33,361 nt of DNA. Origin: Ectocarpus siliculosus (taxonomy: Eukaryota; Sar; Phaeophyceae; Ectocarpales; Ectocarpaceae). The position numbers were made by a program, and so were the translations under genes. Under the pieces are notes generated by a model. The model saw only the letters and a program-made list of their open reading frames with translations. It was not told where the DNA came from and ran no database searches. The stretch covers positions 2,244,879-2,278,239 of the forward strand of contig FN649752.1 of assembly GCA_000310025.1 (NCBI GenBank). Reading direction: 5' to 3'. Positions 1-17,696 of this stretch are shown here, one piece after another (positions within the stretch are counted from its first letter, which is position 1; each line of letters opens with the position of its first letter).

Positions 1-511
1 TTTGTTTTACTGGGTACCGGCCAGGAGAGGGAAGGAGGGGCTGGAGGGGAGGGACACGGGAGATGCAAAATAGTGCTGTGTGGTCCGTGAGCAAAAGACT
101 CCATAACAAAGCAGCTGCAGTGCATCGATGGAGGACCCCAACACCGGGATAAACTCGTCGGAGAAACACCGCCGGACGATGCGTTGTCTCAACGGAGATG
201 CGTCGCCGCCGGTCTCATCTCGACAGGCCGCCCAATGAAAATGGAGTGAAATTAGAGGACTCTCAACCCCATTCCAAGTGCCAACGTGAAATTTTTATTC
301 TCTGCGAGAGTTCCTCTTGGTCTATACCCCAAACCTTCAAGGCACGGCGCTTGAACCTCCGGCAGATAAGGGATTCTGGAATGGTCTATGGCAACATGCA
401 CCCACGATCACGAAAGATGTTGATACATTTGAGCACCCCCCCCACCAAACAACGCGTCGGATATGTCGCCCCCCCCCGCTCTTGCCGAACCGCGGCCAAC
501 ATACGGCACAC

Positions 512-6228
<5,717 letters not shown>

Positions 6229-9200
6229 GACTCGCCTCTTTCTTCGAAAGAAACCGTAACAACATCAAGAGGGACTTGCACTGCCCAAACAAGACGGGAC
6301 TGAACGGGGTATATTGAAGGTCCTTGCGCTGGAGATTCGATTAAGTCGGCTAGTGACGTTCTTGCGGAAACTTTTGGTCGAAGATCCTGTCTCATGGAAC
6401 GTTTTCGCACTGTAACAAGGAGGCACCAATCTTTCGGGGTTTCCAAAGATCCAGCATCAGGATTATGGTTCTCACGTTACGTTTGTTCCGTTTCATTTGT
6501 TGCGGCGTGGGAGGAAGAGAGAGGACAACAGAAGGTTATCTGAGGCAAGAGCGAGATGGAAAGAGAGAAACACCCACAAGACATCGGTGGTGTGCCTATT
6601 TTGAACAGAAGGAGCAACCCAAACCTCTGTAGGTAGACCATCCAGCAGCGACACTCAAATCTGTGGAGATTGGTCTTCAAATCAAATCAAGGAGATACTT
6701 CTACATACATACCAGCCGGTGAATGCTACTGACTACACTTACTTTTCCCGACTCAACCGTGAAGATTAGATTTCCGTTTTGTTTGGTCTCGAGCAAAGAC
6801 GGATACAATAGTCTTTCTGTGTTTTATATATATTTCTAAAAAGAAGACGGTGAGGTATCAGGCTGTCGGTATATATACGCGGGTAAACCCCAGGTATATC
6901 TTGCTTCATGAAGTCAGTCAGGAGACTACACTACTACTGCTATTACTACTGCTGCATGGTCATTGTAGCAAGTAGTCTAGGTAGTTACCGCGCGAGTTAC
7001 CCCAATATCGTGTACAACGAGTGAGTTTGAAACTACAAGCAAATTTCGGCAGCACGCAGCATCGATTTTTTGCCTGGCACTGCGAAGTGGTACGAACAGT
7101 GATATTAAACCACGGAGTATCTACCAAACGAGCGACGGCTGGCTACGCCTACAACCGAACGCGCCACACTTACACCTTATCCAGGCTCTAAAAAGCTGAA
7201 CGCAAGACATCACAAGATTCTTGTTGCGCAGTCACGAAGCTAGACAAAAACCTACACAAAGTCGAGATTTATATTTTGGGTTACCCCACAGGGAAAACGA
7301 GCCTCGGTGCAAAATATGAGGTTCTTGTAAGACTGGTTGTCGCCGCACACCGCGTTTAGCCTTTCTCGTGGCTTCCTGGCATTCTAGGTGGCGCCAGAAG
7401 GCACATGTAACCAATCTTCCCGAGCAGATTTAATATTGTACTGTGCGAATGGAGGAGTCTATGGCCCCTTCAATCCTTGGCAACCCCCCCCCCGCTCGGG
7501 AGATACACATATTATCCGAAAAACACCAAAGGTAACTTGTTGCTGAATTGTATTCAATAGTTGTTATCAATATACAGTTCTGAGTACGTTGCAGTGGGAG
7601 TGAATCTTGCTACAGCAGAGCATGAAATCGGCCAACCAAGCCATGATGGCCTCTAGAATACCGCAACATGACGACCGACGTATACACACATGCACGCCCC
7701 CCACACCTTAGACGTACAACAATTCTTAATGGGAACTAAAATATAAACCATATATGGCAGATCTACGCCAACATGCTACTAAACCAAGCCAGCCAACAGG
7801 CTGACTTGCTCGGAACACAAGATAACCCGGGTGCTAGCAACACAAGATCTATACAGGCGTTGCCGCTGTGCTGAAAGCCTACGTAGACGGGGGAACACTC
7901 TCCCCCCCCTTCCATACCCATACAAGATTACTCCGTATCCTATGAATAATCGCACACACATGCACATCCATGACGTAATTACGCTTGTGACGCCAACGTG
8001 TAAGGCGACTCGAGCACGCGAATTGAAGCCGGCCTTGCCAACCAGCCGATACCGAGAGCAGCGTGGGCATGTAAAACACGCAAAAAAAAAGCTCGCCACT
8101 CGTATGTAGCGCCACACTGTGGTCTGGCAGGCGCTACCGTTTGCACAGAAAACCATCGTGGTACCACGAAAGGCGGCAAAACAATATACAGCACACAAAT
8201 ACAAGGTCTGATGATAAACATGCAACACACAACCTTTCCGCTCTGGGAGCTCCATCACATAGCGGGCGAACGTAATTCACGCACTACTGCTTTAATCTCT
8301 CCCTCCCCCTCTGCATCACTCTTCTAGTGGCAAGTAATCGCCCCCCCCCCTCTCCCCAGTCCTCTCGTAACAAACACCAATCCAATCCAGACCAAAGCTC
8401 CCTCTGAACGAGGAAAAAAAAACTTCCTCACAACAGGCAAGCCCCCTTGTCCTCTCTACACATAGGTTGTACAGACGCCGACCTGCGTGTACTCCACGAC
8501 CCCGCCCTGAAATATTGTATATTGCAGTAGCGATAAGGAAGCAAGCCTCCGCCCCCCCCAAAGCGTCTACCCCTTTTCGTCGAGAATAAAAGCAACAACA
8601 CGACACAATATCCAACCTGATTACGGCCGGATGCCCTCTCATCGCCTAATAGTTCTTTAGGCCAGGAGGGGCAACGGCAGCAGGCGCATAGCCCACATCC
8701 AACGAAACTCGCCCATACCGCAGTAGTGCCCAAAACATTGTAAATGGCGAAGGCTGGTGGCTGTCACAACTCATTTCAACCCTCCCGCCGACAGAAAACA
8801 CTCCCGGCACACCGCCTTCTCGGCAACAAAGAGCTACACCAAACAACACAAGATGCAAGGTCCGCGGACCAATCCAGAGCCCATTCCCCCGAAGGAAGGA
8901 CATAATTGAAACCTTCCACAACTGACTTATCGTTCAGAGTACAACGTGTCCAACGTTCATCAACCCCTTGGACAACAGCACCAAGGATGTCGGGCGAAAG
9001 GGTAGACCACTACGTCCGGGGGATACAAGGATGGGCTATGGTCTATGGAGAAAGAGGAGCGCGCCAAATCGCCTGTGTTCGTGTCGCTGCGAGGTGGCAA
9101 AACGCATGTATGTACAACCGCCGTCTAATGCTTAACCAGATCAGTACACAAGAGACCGTACAACAACAAGGAGGATCGGCCACCACCTTGGACTAACTAT

Positions 9201-9283
9201 TAGCGAAGACATGAGGCCCGGTGAGTCGCACACCGGGGGGGGGAGGACGAGGAGCCGCAGCCGCTGCCGGCAACACCGCCGTT
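6229..9283. other. Intergenic region, CEP131-like 5' flank to RGS gene 3' flank
   Basis: About 3 kb with no coding stretch I can support. It should include the promoter and 5' leader of the CEP131-like gene on its left side and the 3' untranslated region of the RGS gene on its right. AT-rich TATATA runs occur at about 6825-6880. Poly-C runs occur near 7485, 7900, 8340 and 8550. The longest open frame (minus, 8258-7779) is rich in Cys, Phe, Arg and Val, has no recognisable motif and is flanked by similar noise. I found no tRNA-like or other RNA structure by eye. Confidence 0.6.
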
Positions 9284-12200
9284 TCACATGGCCCTGCCTC
9301 GCGCCATCCGGAGCGATCCACCGAGCCGGTACCCAGCCCACGGCATGGTGGACGTGATGCCCACGGCTCCGCCGCCACCGCCGTCGCGGGAGGAGGAGGA
9401 GGAGGTCGCCGACGAAGACCGGAGAGCCGGCAGGCCGAAGTTGCGGCGTCCGCCTAGCGGGAGCCGATCCGTCGCGGTAGTTGGTGGCGCCTGCGTGGTG
9501 GCGTTTTCGACCGTCCTTCTCGCCCTCACGACATCGCCACAGCTGCCGGTGCTCAGGCCGCCGCTCCTGCTGCTGCTGCTGCTGCTGCTGAACATCCTGC
9601 TCGTGGCGGCAAACGGCGTCTTGGTCGGGGGAGGAGGATAATTCTCGCAGTCGCCGTGCACGCCTCCTCCGCTGCTCGCCGTCGCGGCCGACGCGACCTC
9701 CGCCCCTTCCCCTCCTCCTCCCCACCCCGCAATGCCCGACCCGCCCCCGCTGCTCCCCAGCCCTTTGATCGACGAGACCAGCCTCGACGAGAGGTGTCGT
9801 TTGCTTGCCATCGACGATGAACTTCCCCCCATGCCTGTTCTTCGTTCCCAAGAGGGCTGCTGCTGCTGCTGCGATGCGAGCGGGCGGACGACAACCTTGC
9901 CGTCCAGGTCTGTGAAGCCGACCCTGCGCATTTCCTGGAATGATATCGAGAGTTTTCCATGGAACAGCCCGTGGGGGAGGGGGCCCCAAGTTGGAGGATA
10001 TTCTTACGTTTTTCTAGCAAGGCTTGCACACGAAAGAAAAAAGACCGTCGTCAGACGGTAAACACCTACAAGAGGTGCTCTCTCAGCCGTGAACAGAAAC
10101 GAGTACAGGAGGAGCGACAGAGATTCAGCGAAAACCTGCTTTGAGGACGCCGCGCTGTTTCTAGGGCAACCAAATGTACGTGACACTTACCTTTGGACAA
10201 ACTATTGCCCACCAATTTTCTGATCAAATTTATTCCGGGAACAGCCGAGGCCGTGGGAGGAGCTTCCCTCACAAAGCATTCGACACGGTAGACCGCATAT
10301 TTGCGTCCAGCTGCCGAGTATCGGCGCCGCTGTGCAAACATAAACAACTAAATAACCAAGCCGAAAATACCTAGCGTTTCCGTTCGACCGGATGGCCATT
10401 GATTCGAGCTCATCGTTTCTTTTTCCCACAGAAGGACCTCGATCACAAAGAACCCTCGATCAAACCACAAAACCACAACCCCACCAAACCCAACACAGAC
10501 ACAGAGATAGAGATATAGGTCATCCGGTTAGGGCGGTCGATGCAAATCAATGAAACACAAAGTCGTGCTTTCATTAGTCAGCCGGCGATGCTGGCAACAC
10601 TAACCTCGATGTTCATCATGGCGTGAAACTCCTCTGACACCAGGAAACGCGGCCACAGCCCGTCGAAGATTACCGAGTGCACCTCTTCCGCCAGCCGCGC
10701 CAGCGCCTCGATGGCCTCCTCCGCCAGGGCCCACGCGCAGGAGGTCCCAGGGCAGCAGCTCTCCTTTCCCGCGCTACCCCTCCCGCCGCCGCCGCCGCCG
10801 CCGCCGCAGCAGCAGCAGCCGTCATGGCCGGCGGCCTCCAGGGCCGCCCCGATGGCGCAGAGTGCGCTCGCGCGCGTGGAGCCCTTGACGTTCACCTCGG
10901 TAGCACTGTTCGGGTTCACGAAGGCGACCGCGACTTGGCGGAGCTTCTCTCGGAGGTCGCCCGCGGTGGTCTCCTCCATCTCCAAGAGCTGGTTCACCTC
11001 ACGGACCTGTGTATGGGTGCGGGCGGGCGACGAGAGAGAGAGATAGAGGTGAAACATTTAGTGCATTCCTGGGTTCCGGCGGGGCAAGGGTGGCAAAAAA
11101 GTGCACATGCAGCGACAACGAAATGTACTGGTGGGCACTGCAATTCTACGGGGACTCTGGTGTGTAGATAAAACACGACGTATCTTCGCATTGCGAGCAC
11201 CGTCGTTGGCTACACGCATGATTTGGACGGGGGTGTACGAAGAGAGGTGTTATCGGCAGGTTGTCACTTCGGTGCGCAACCCTGGCAACGTCCCCGGCCA
11301 GACACACACAGCGCCATCAGGCAATGGAGTGAAAACCACAACATTATTATTAAATCGTGCCGTTCTAGCTTTTCGATAGCAAAACCCTGGTGCGACTAAT
11401 TCCGATTTACAGGGGCGATGTCGAGTGAAACACAGCGAGGGGTCTCTCTTGCTGCACGCAGTATGCCAATCAACCCTGTCTCGGGGGTTAAAGATTATTG
11501 CGAGGTTTGTGTTAGTCGTATATACACAGCAGTACTTCGCGTGCGTACATTGATCTTGTTGTACCTGCGTATCGCCCGCGTTATCACATATTTCTCGTTG
11601 TTGGTATTCGCGGCGTTGTTCAGTACCATCATCGCATCTCATAATGGGACATCATCATCGCACCGGTGTGCCTGTATACAACACCATCCGTATGATGGCA
11701 CCAGCTGTGACCACAATTAATTCCGGTGCCAAATGATTGCGAAAATCACGACGTTCTTGCCTTTTGTTCGCACCGCTGCTGGTGCGACCACATTATTACC
11801 GATGGGTGCGAAAAGTCCCCATGGGTGAGAAAAACCCCGATGGGTGTATTTCTGTCGAACGGAATGAATGAATGGTTGCGGGGCTGTTCTTCACGCTAAC
11901 ATGAGCCAAAACACACCGCATACGGGTACTGCTGTGTAAGATACCGCCACCCACACGAGGTGATCGTATTACTTAAAACAAAGTGTCACCACTGGGGTAT
12001 CTCGTGCGGTACACGGCACTTCCATATTACCACCCAGTCTGTCTGTAGTTTGGAGGGGATGAACACGCCGTATCCTATACGTCACCCACACGAGGTGATC
12101 GTATTACTTAAAACAAAGTGTCACCACTGGGATATCTCGTGCGGTACACGGCACTTCCATATCACCACCCAGTCTGTCTGTAGTTTGGAGGGGATGAACA

Positions 12201-13733
12201 CGCCGAATGTATGCGAATATATGACGCGAAAAGATACGATACACAGCAGTACTACATGTAGTTTGCTAACATAGAATCGAAAAGAGTCCGCAGGCACGCC
12301 TACTACTATATGCAGAGAGGTGTGTGCATCAAGCAAAGTACCTCCCGCAGGAGGGCTTAGCCCGTGTGTCATCTTTAATTACGTGCAACCCATGCGAGAG
12401 AGGGAGAGTCACTCTTCTATACCACGCGGCGGAGAGCACGTCCCCGTTGCAGACCTCCGTGAAAGACTAGATTATTATGACGATGTTTCACAGCCCTTGG
12501 CTGCTCCATCCACTGCTGTGAGGAGATAGATGAGGGGTTTGCCATTTCCAAGATTTAAGATGCAAACATGCAAAGAGCACTCGACACACATCACCACCAC
12601 GGGCATTCCACCGCACCGAGCGCAAACAAACGCCGCCACTCTATCTCTGAATCTGGCTCTGTCTATCACACATATCTCCATGCGCAGGGTACACGTACAT
12701 ACTGCTGTCTATTTTACACGCTAGACGCCATTCGTTGTCCCTCGGCATTTCTCCGCTTTCCGTTGTTTTCTACCGCACCCGTGGTTGGTGAGAGTACTGC
12801 TGTACAGCAGGATTAGGATAAGTGGTTGGTCTACATAGCGGAATTAACACCAACCTGCAAACTCCTTCACGCATTTATTTGTATCGCATACACGACTACT
12901 ACTGCTGTCATTGCATAGCCTAATCACCAAGCCGTAGTCCGCTCGCGAAGAACCAATCTACTACTCTGCACAAGAGGAACGAGCGTTTTCGGCGCGCCCC
13001 GCCCGCCTCGCACGCACACGCTCACCTGTAGGACAAACTCCACGTTCTCTGAGGACAAGTTCTTGTTGCAAAACGATGAGAACGCCATGTACACCAGCCT
13101 GTTGTCCATGGCAGCGTGGAAGTTCTCCTCGCGCCTCCCCCGGTGGGACGACCGCCCTCCGCACTGATTGCTACCGCTGGCCGAGCTCCCCGCTGCCGCA
13201 GCCGCCTTCGGCCAGGAGGCGGCGGAGAACACGCCCCGCGGCGGCGAATTTTCGAAGATGTTGTTGTAGGTGGTCGGGTCGTCGTGGTTGATCACGTTCG
13301 CCGCGGTGTTTGCCGCCAAGTGTTCAGCGTCTTCGGCCGCGAAAAGATCTGGAGATCTGGTTCCCGCCGCCGCCGATCCTGCCGCCGCCGCCGTGCCCTT
13401 GTTGCCTGAAGACCGTGACCGCGCCATCATCCCGCGCAGCCCCCCGAGAAGAGCGACTGTCTTGGACCGGGAGGTAGACCGGGGCTGCCGCTGCTGCTGC
13501 TGCTGTTGCTGCTGCTCTTCCTCCTTTAAGATCGTTTCTCCTGTACCAGCGTGAAGAGTCGCAGGGACGCCCAGAAGGCTGTCGGTGGACCTCATTCTTG
13601 GAGGCGTTGCCGTCTCCACCGCGGGCGGAAGGTTTTCCGATCTCCGACGCGATTTGTGCGGGGCCGTGGCTGGCGGACAACTCGACTTGCCAGGAACGGT
13701 ATTGGTGTGGAGTCGCGAGGGAGGGCACTGCCT
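9284..13733 (-). CDS. RGS-domain protein (regulator of G-protein signalling), three exons seen
   Basis: Exons 13733-13026, 11006-10605 and 9934-9284 join in phase 0 (donors GTGAGC and GTTAGT; acceptors ACACAG and ATTCCAG) and give about 586 residues. The RGS domain starts at the end of the first exon (MAFSSFCNKNLSSENVEFV, with the Glu-Asn pair typical of helix 4). It continues in the second with AFVNPNSATEVNVKGSTR and VIFDGLWPRFLVSEEFHAMM, which match the family's EVN...TR and YPRFL...S patterns. RGS domains speed GTP hydrolysis by G-alpha proteins. A Cys/Gly-rich insert (Cys4-Gly8) separates the two halves. The N-terminal part is Ser/Ala-rich with a run of eight Gln, and the C-terminal exon is Ser/Gly-rich. 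The true start is unclear. The first in-frame ATG is near 13597, but the exon appears to begin at an acceptor near 13734, so upstream exons, possibly encoding membrane segments, may be missing from this model. Confidence 0.75.
11941..12205. repeat. 135-bp tandem duplication in an RGS-gene intron
   Basis: Two adjacent copies of a unit with 135-base spacing. CACCCACACGAGG begins at 11948 and again at 12083, and GAACACGCCG begins at 12061 and 12196. Only a few mismatches separate the copies (for example GGGGTATC versus GGGATATC), so the duplication is recent. It lies in the 2 kb intron between the two RGS exons. Because 135 is divisible by three, a plus-strand open frame crosses both copies, but nothing else suggests that it is coding. 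Confidence 0.9.
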
Positions 13734-14583
13734 CTGTCGTCCCAAGATATTTTAGATGATGCCGGCGCGTTCTGACTCCGCCCAGATTGTTGAAGGAGCA
13801 ACCGGCAGAAAACGAATGAATCCTGCTGGCTGAGCTCACACTGAACACAAAGCCAGGCAGACAGGTGTACTGCTGTAGCAATGCGCACTACGACACGGAG
13901 CATATAGGAACGGTCGTCAGGAAGTACCGGTGGTCAACCTTTGGTCTTGCAGCGCTGTGTCGTGCGTGATAAGAGGCGAACCTGTCAGACAAAACACGAG
14001 AGGAGAGAGGAGAGCGGCAGCAAGCAGCGGGCGTTTACCGCGCAGCAGAAGTTGCACCGCTTGCGGTAGGGTTCTGGTCATGGAACGAAAGAGACAAGAT
14101 TTTCGGGGTAGTTTCTTGGTGGAGGCCAAACCCAGAACATTATCAAACATGTGTGTCCCACCCAGCGCCAACCTCTAGGCTCTACTGCTGTATGTGTACA
14201 CCACCCATGGTGTGGGAACCGCCCTAGCACCTATCCAAGCAGTAGGCAACACCAAAACCGATGCCAAACCTAGCTTCATCGCATCAACGCCAACCTCGCA
14301 CTTGTCTATCGGCGGGCACACCATAGTATAGAAGTTTGCAGAATTAACCCATCAACACACACCAGCCGACAGCACACCAACCTACAGAACTCAACGCAGC
14401 GCCAAGCTTGCACGTATGCTGTGTGGGTTTGGTTTGTGGTCAGGGGCTGGGGTGAGTTTTACGGCATTCGGCTGGGTTCAAGCACCCAAGAGTCGGGGTT
14501 TATTGTTGATGGATGAATCATATATTGCGTACAACATATCTTTGTCCTGGGAAGCGCCAACCACGAAGCAAATAATCCGTGAT

Positions 14584-14641
14584 CCGTTGCTCCTTCGGAC
14601 AATTACGTGTGGCCGTTGCTCCTTCGGACAAATACGTGTGG
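14584..14641. repeat. 29-bp tandem repeat, two copies
   Basis: CCGTTGCTCCTTCGGACAAT begins at 14584, and the unit repeats immediately at 14613 with one T-to-A difference. Both copies end ACGTGTGG. This is a simple recent duplication in non-coding DNA. Confidence 0.9.
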
Positions 14642-14883
14642 GACATGGGACGCACCCGCTGTAGGCTGGTATCTTGCCGTTTTTTCGTTTTTTCCGAACT
14701 TGAAGTCACTGCTGCTACGCTATTGCTTGTATCTACTTTTTGTTCCCATAGCTGGGGCGGTAACAACGGACAAGTTGTGGGGCAGATGCCCGGTTGGCCG
14801 GTCGGGTTATCTCCAAATCTCAATAAAGTGGTTGAAACGTACTTCGGAGCGTCTACAGGTAGTGGAGATCTGTACACACACAC

Positions 14884-14961
14884 GGATCCAACTATTTATT
14901 CGCGCGGATCGTACCACGTGGATCCAACTATTTATCAGCTGCTATTTATTCCCGCGGATCG
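14884..14961. repeat. Interleaved short direct repeats
   Basis: GGATCCAACTATTTAT occurs at 14884 and 14920. TATTTATTC(G/C)CGCGGATCG occurs at about 14893 and 14943. The two overlapping repeat pairs suggest successive slippage events. Confidence 0.8.
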
Positions 14962-16034
14962 CATCGCCAGGGATCATGATCATATTGTGTTCCCTCTTTT
15001 GTCTTGGGAAGTCCCCTCTGCAGACGAGAGTATAGTGAATAAACTGCCTCTAGGTTGGCGTATAACCTTATGTTACATACTGCATAAAAGCATATAGATG
15101 CAAAGACTATGTAATATCTATCCCTGACAGATACACACACACACTACCCGTCGGTGTTTGTAACAACCCGAGTTCTTGGTTCTGAGGCAACAACCCGCTG
15201 GAAGCTCTCTACACCCTGTCTACACAGCCAAGGGGCCCTCCATGTAGAAACCGTGGACCCCCACCCCCACCCCGCCCCGGGCCAAGATTGACACGCAGGA
15301 TAGCCACTTTAGGCGGGTCACTTGCAGCAGTCTACTGAAAGTAGGATTTAGCGTGTCCACAGCAGTAAAACCAATGCACGCTTCATTGTATAGGCTTTTG
15401 TGCCGCATTCTAAAGCCCATATAATACTCTTATGTACCTGTACAGGCTTTAGTATCGTCATATGCATACTATATCCTATACCATACAATAGACCCCCCCA
15501 CTCCTCGCGACCAAGATTGACCCGTACCTTCCAAGATTTCTATATGGAGGGCCTCTTGACACAGCTAGCTACAGGTTACAGGAGGAAGAAGAAGACCGGC
15601 TACATGTACAGCAGCAGTACAAACTCTTATATCCATGGAGAGGTTAGAATTACACAATACCACCATCTGCAAGGATTTGTTAAACAACAAACCTCTGGAG
15701 GAATATTTCCTCGTCAGCAGAAGGTCTGTCCGTTATTATTTCTACTCCGCAGTACTTCTTATTAGACGATATTCCCCAAGGAAACACGTCAACAAAAATG
15801 AAAACGACATTTTATTGGTGCCCCCCTCGTCCACATACATATCGTCGTGGTCCTCGCCAGAACGGCTGATGATGATCTAGCATCATCAGCCAGCCGGACG
15901 CCGACTGTTCTCGCCAGTCTCCTGGCCGTCTTCTTCAACCTTATCCTGCTCAAAATCCTGCTCCTGGTCGTCGCCGTGGTGCTGCTGGTCTGGAGTCGGC
16001 GCTTCCCCTTCATCTCGGAGTTGTCCGAAAGGAA

Positions 16035-17696
16035 TCAGAGGCCATCCAAGTTATCGTCATCTTCATCACGTTCCGCGTCGTCACCGTCGCCGCCTGTGGG
16101 TTCGTATTCCGTGGTGCATCGAGACACATGTGCCATCAGAAATATATTGATTTGACGGATTGACCATTTTGAAGGTTTGGGGCCGATGCGTGTGCTGACG
16201 GCGCGGTTGGCGATCGAGGCGTGAGGATTGGAGTCGGTACACTGTCTGCAGTAAGCCCCCAGGCTGTTGACAAGAGGGTTCTCACCTGCATTTTCATCGA
16301 CATAATCCAGGACTGATTTGGGACATCGAAACGAGAATACGGAAACGAACACGATACACTATTATTCTGAGGTGATGCCGTGGGGGATGCATTTGCGGCT
16401 ATATCAGGTGGGACGTCAGTGGGGAAACACGTCGGCCCGATAAACGTCAAAAGGCACACAGAAATAAATAAATACTTGAAGTCAGTAGTTTCTGGAATGT
16501 AGGGTCACCTTTGAGGTTCGGGGCGAACAAGAGGAGAGTCTTGCGCTCGCCCACTTCCAGCACACGGAACCGCGGGAGCGCGGCCAGAGGTCGCTGGGGT
16601 CTCGCAACGAAGCACAAGGTGGCGGCGACCCACACTGCGAGAGAGGATTCACCTGGATACATGGAGAGCAACAGTGAGGAGGTTCATCAGTGCGACGGGC
16701 ACCTAGAAGAAGGACGTGCAGCTAGCAAATAAGAACCAACACATCCACGTTATTCGACCACAGATGGCACTCAAGGCTCCAAAAACAGAGAGCCGAATGA
16801 CCACGTGCGTAAACGCCTGAGATCGAATGCAATCGGCATCTTCGACTAGGGCGACCGCGCTATAGTCAAGGGCCTGCACAAGACAATCACACACCTATCA
16901 GTGAAGATTCACACCAATCGGTGGTGAAGTTCGCCGAATGGTGTGCCTGTGTTCAAGGTCCTTGAACGTACAGCGGTTGCTGTTGTCGACGAGATCCCAG
17001 GTCTAGTCATCAGCGGGGCCCGCGAGTCTCTTCAGGCAGAGGCCGCACTGATAGTTTTCAATCGGTGCGCGGAAAGCTGATTTCGAGGGAAACGGAAAAC
17101 AAGGCACGGGCATACGGACACACACATATTGCACGACCGACCGGAGCGAGCAGATCTTCATTTTCAACGGCTCCAAAAACGGTGTGGGGGCAGACATCGA
17201 GACAAGACAGGCTGATGTCTCTCCTCAGCGCATCCATCCTTAGGTAAACAAGCAAGCAGAGCAGAACGTCCGTGCAACAGACAAAATTACTTGCGCACAC
17301 AGGCTCTCGTGTAGCGGGAGAACCACAGCACTGCATGTTCTAGGAGGCAGCCACTGGCGGGAGCCAACAGGTGTTTGGTGTAGGCGTCATCTGGCCCTTG
17401 TCTTTCCGTGTGTAGATGCGTATGCCTTCAGGAGAATAACCATCACAGTCAAGACCCCGATACAGCAATAATGTAAAACAGCAAGGCGCTACTGTCATCG
17501 TCCGGAAATTTGTTGAACAACCAGCGGTCCATCCAAGAAATAAAAGGGGCAATGCCTCGCGAGTGCCATGCATACCTCCTGCATGATGGTGTGCGTGCAA
17601 ACTTTCTCGTCGAACACATCGGTGAGTGTGTGTGGGATGCCGTTCAGCCTGCTGTGCCCAGTGTTGAACACCATGTACCGCGTGTCCTGGGGCGTG
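16035..17696 (-). CDS. Unrecognised multi-exon protein with a hydrophobic segment, 5' end not found
   Basis: I do not recognise this protein. Five candidate exons are compatible in phase: 17696-17576 (donor GTATGC), 16873-16759, 16652-16509 (donor GTGACC), a 27-base exon 16312-16286 (donor GTGAGA), and a last exon. The last exon is either 16093-16035, with the acidic ending DDAERDEDDDNLDGL, or 16245-16136, ending NGQSVKSIYF. I prefer the first. The visible protein starts with TPQDTRYMVFNTGHSRLNG, continues with ALDYSAVALVEDADCIRSQ and has a mostly hydrophobic stretch across the second and third exons (VVIRLSVFGALSAIC, then SLAVWVAATLCFVA) that may be membrane-spanning. The donor at 16758 (GTCGAA) is weak. 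The first exon needs a phase-2 partner upstream, which I could not place. A possible start exon, MSEDFTWEWVGTRGDSSGEG at 18614-18492, is acidic and coding-like, but its phase does not fit directly. Confidence 0.4.

Larger units (their letters stand above)
11526..15366. repeat. Cluster of the octamer ACTGCTGT/ACAGCAGT
   Basis: Ten exact copies fall in under 4 kb: ACTGCTGT at 11928, 12512, 12701, 12796, 12901, 13869 and 14184, and the reverse complement at 11526, 12243 and 15359. Several read TACTGCTGT. All lie in introns or intergenic DNA around the RGS gene. Ten more copies are scattered through the rest of the window. No function is known to me. Confidence 0.7.
13734..16034. other. Non-coding stretch upstream of the RGS exons
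   Basis: No gene is supported here. A minus-strand open stretch at 14171-13917 (starts MALGGTHMFDN) has a donor-like GTAAAC and an acceptor-like CTGACAG. It could be an upstream exon of the RGS gene, but its phase does not fit the exon starting at 13733. Two groups of short tandem repeats lie at 14584-14641 and 14884-14961. A plus-strand frame at 15847-16155 is very hydrophobic, but it lies antisense to Asp/Glu-rich sequence at the end of the next gene, which explains its composition. Confidence 0.5.

Noticed and set aside
1-192. Minus-strand frame at the left edge as the next CEP131 exon
   Set aside because: It lacks the charged coiled-coil composition expected there, and I found no acceptor in the right phase.
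7779-8258. 159-residue minus-strand open frame
   Set aside because: No motif, a biased Cys/Phe/Arg composition, and surrounding sequence that looks non-coding.
9141-10029. Two further minus-strand frames across the last RGS exon
   Set aside because: They are Arg/Ala-rich shadows. The frame used joins the RGS exon in phase 0 and starts at a proper acceptor.
11960-12274. Plus-strand frame containing two 45-residue repeats
   Set aside because: The repeat is explained by a 135-base DNA duplication. There is no other sign of coding, and it lies in an intron of a minus-strand gene.
15847-16155. Plus-strand 102-residue frame with a strongly hydrophobic segment, like a small membrane protein
   Set aside because: It is antisense to Asp/Glu/Gln-rich minus-strand sequence, which yields Val/Leu-rich codons on the other strand. 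I keep some doubt.
17003-17336. Possible extra exon of the unrecognised gene
   Set aside because: Two competing frames are both open, but neither has splice sites with phases matching the neighbours at 17576 and 16873, which already join in phase 0.
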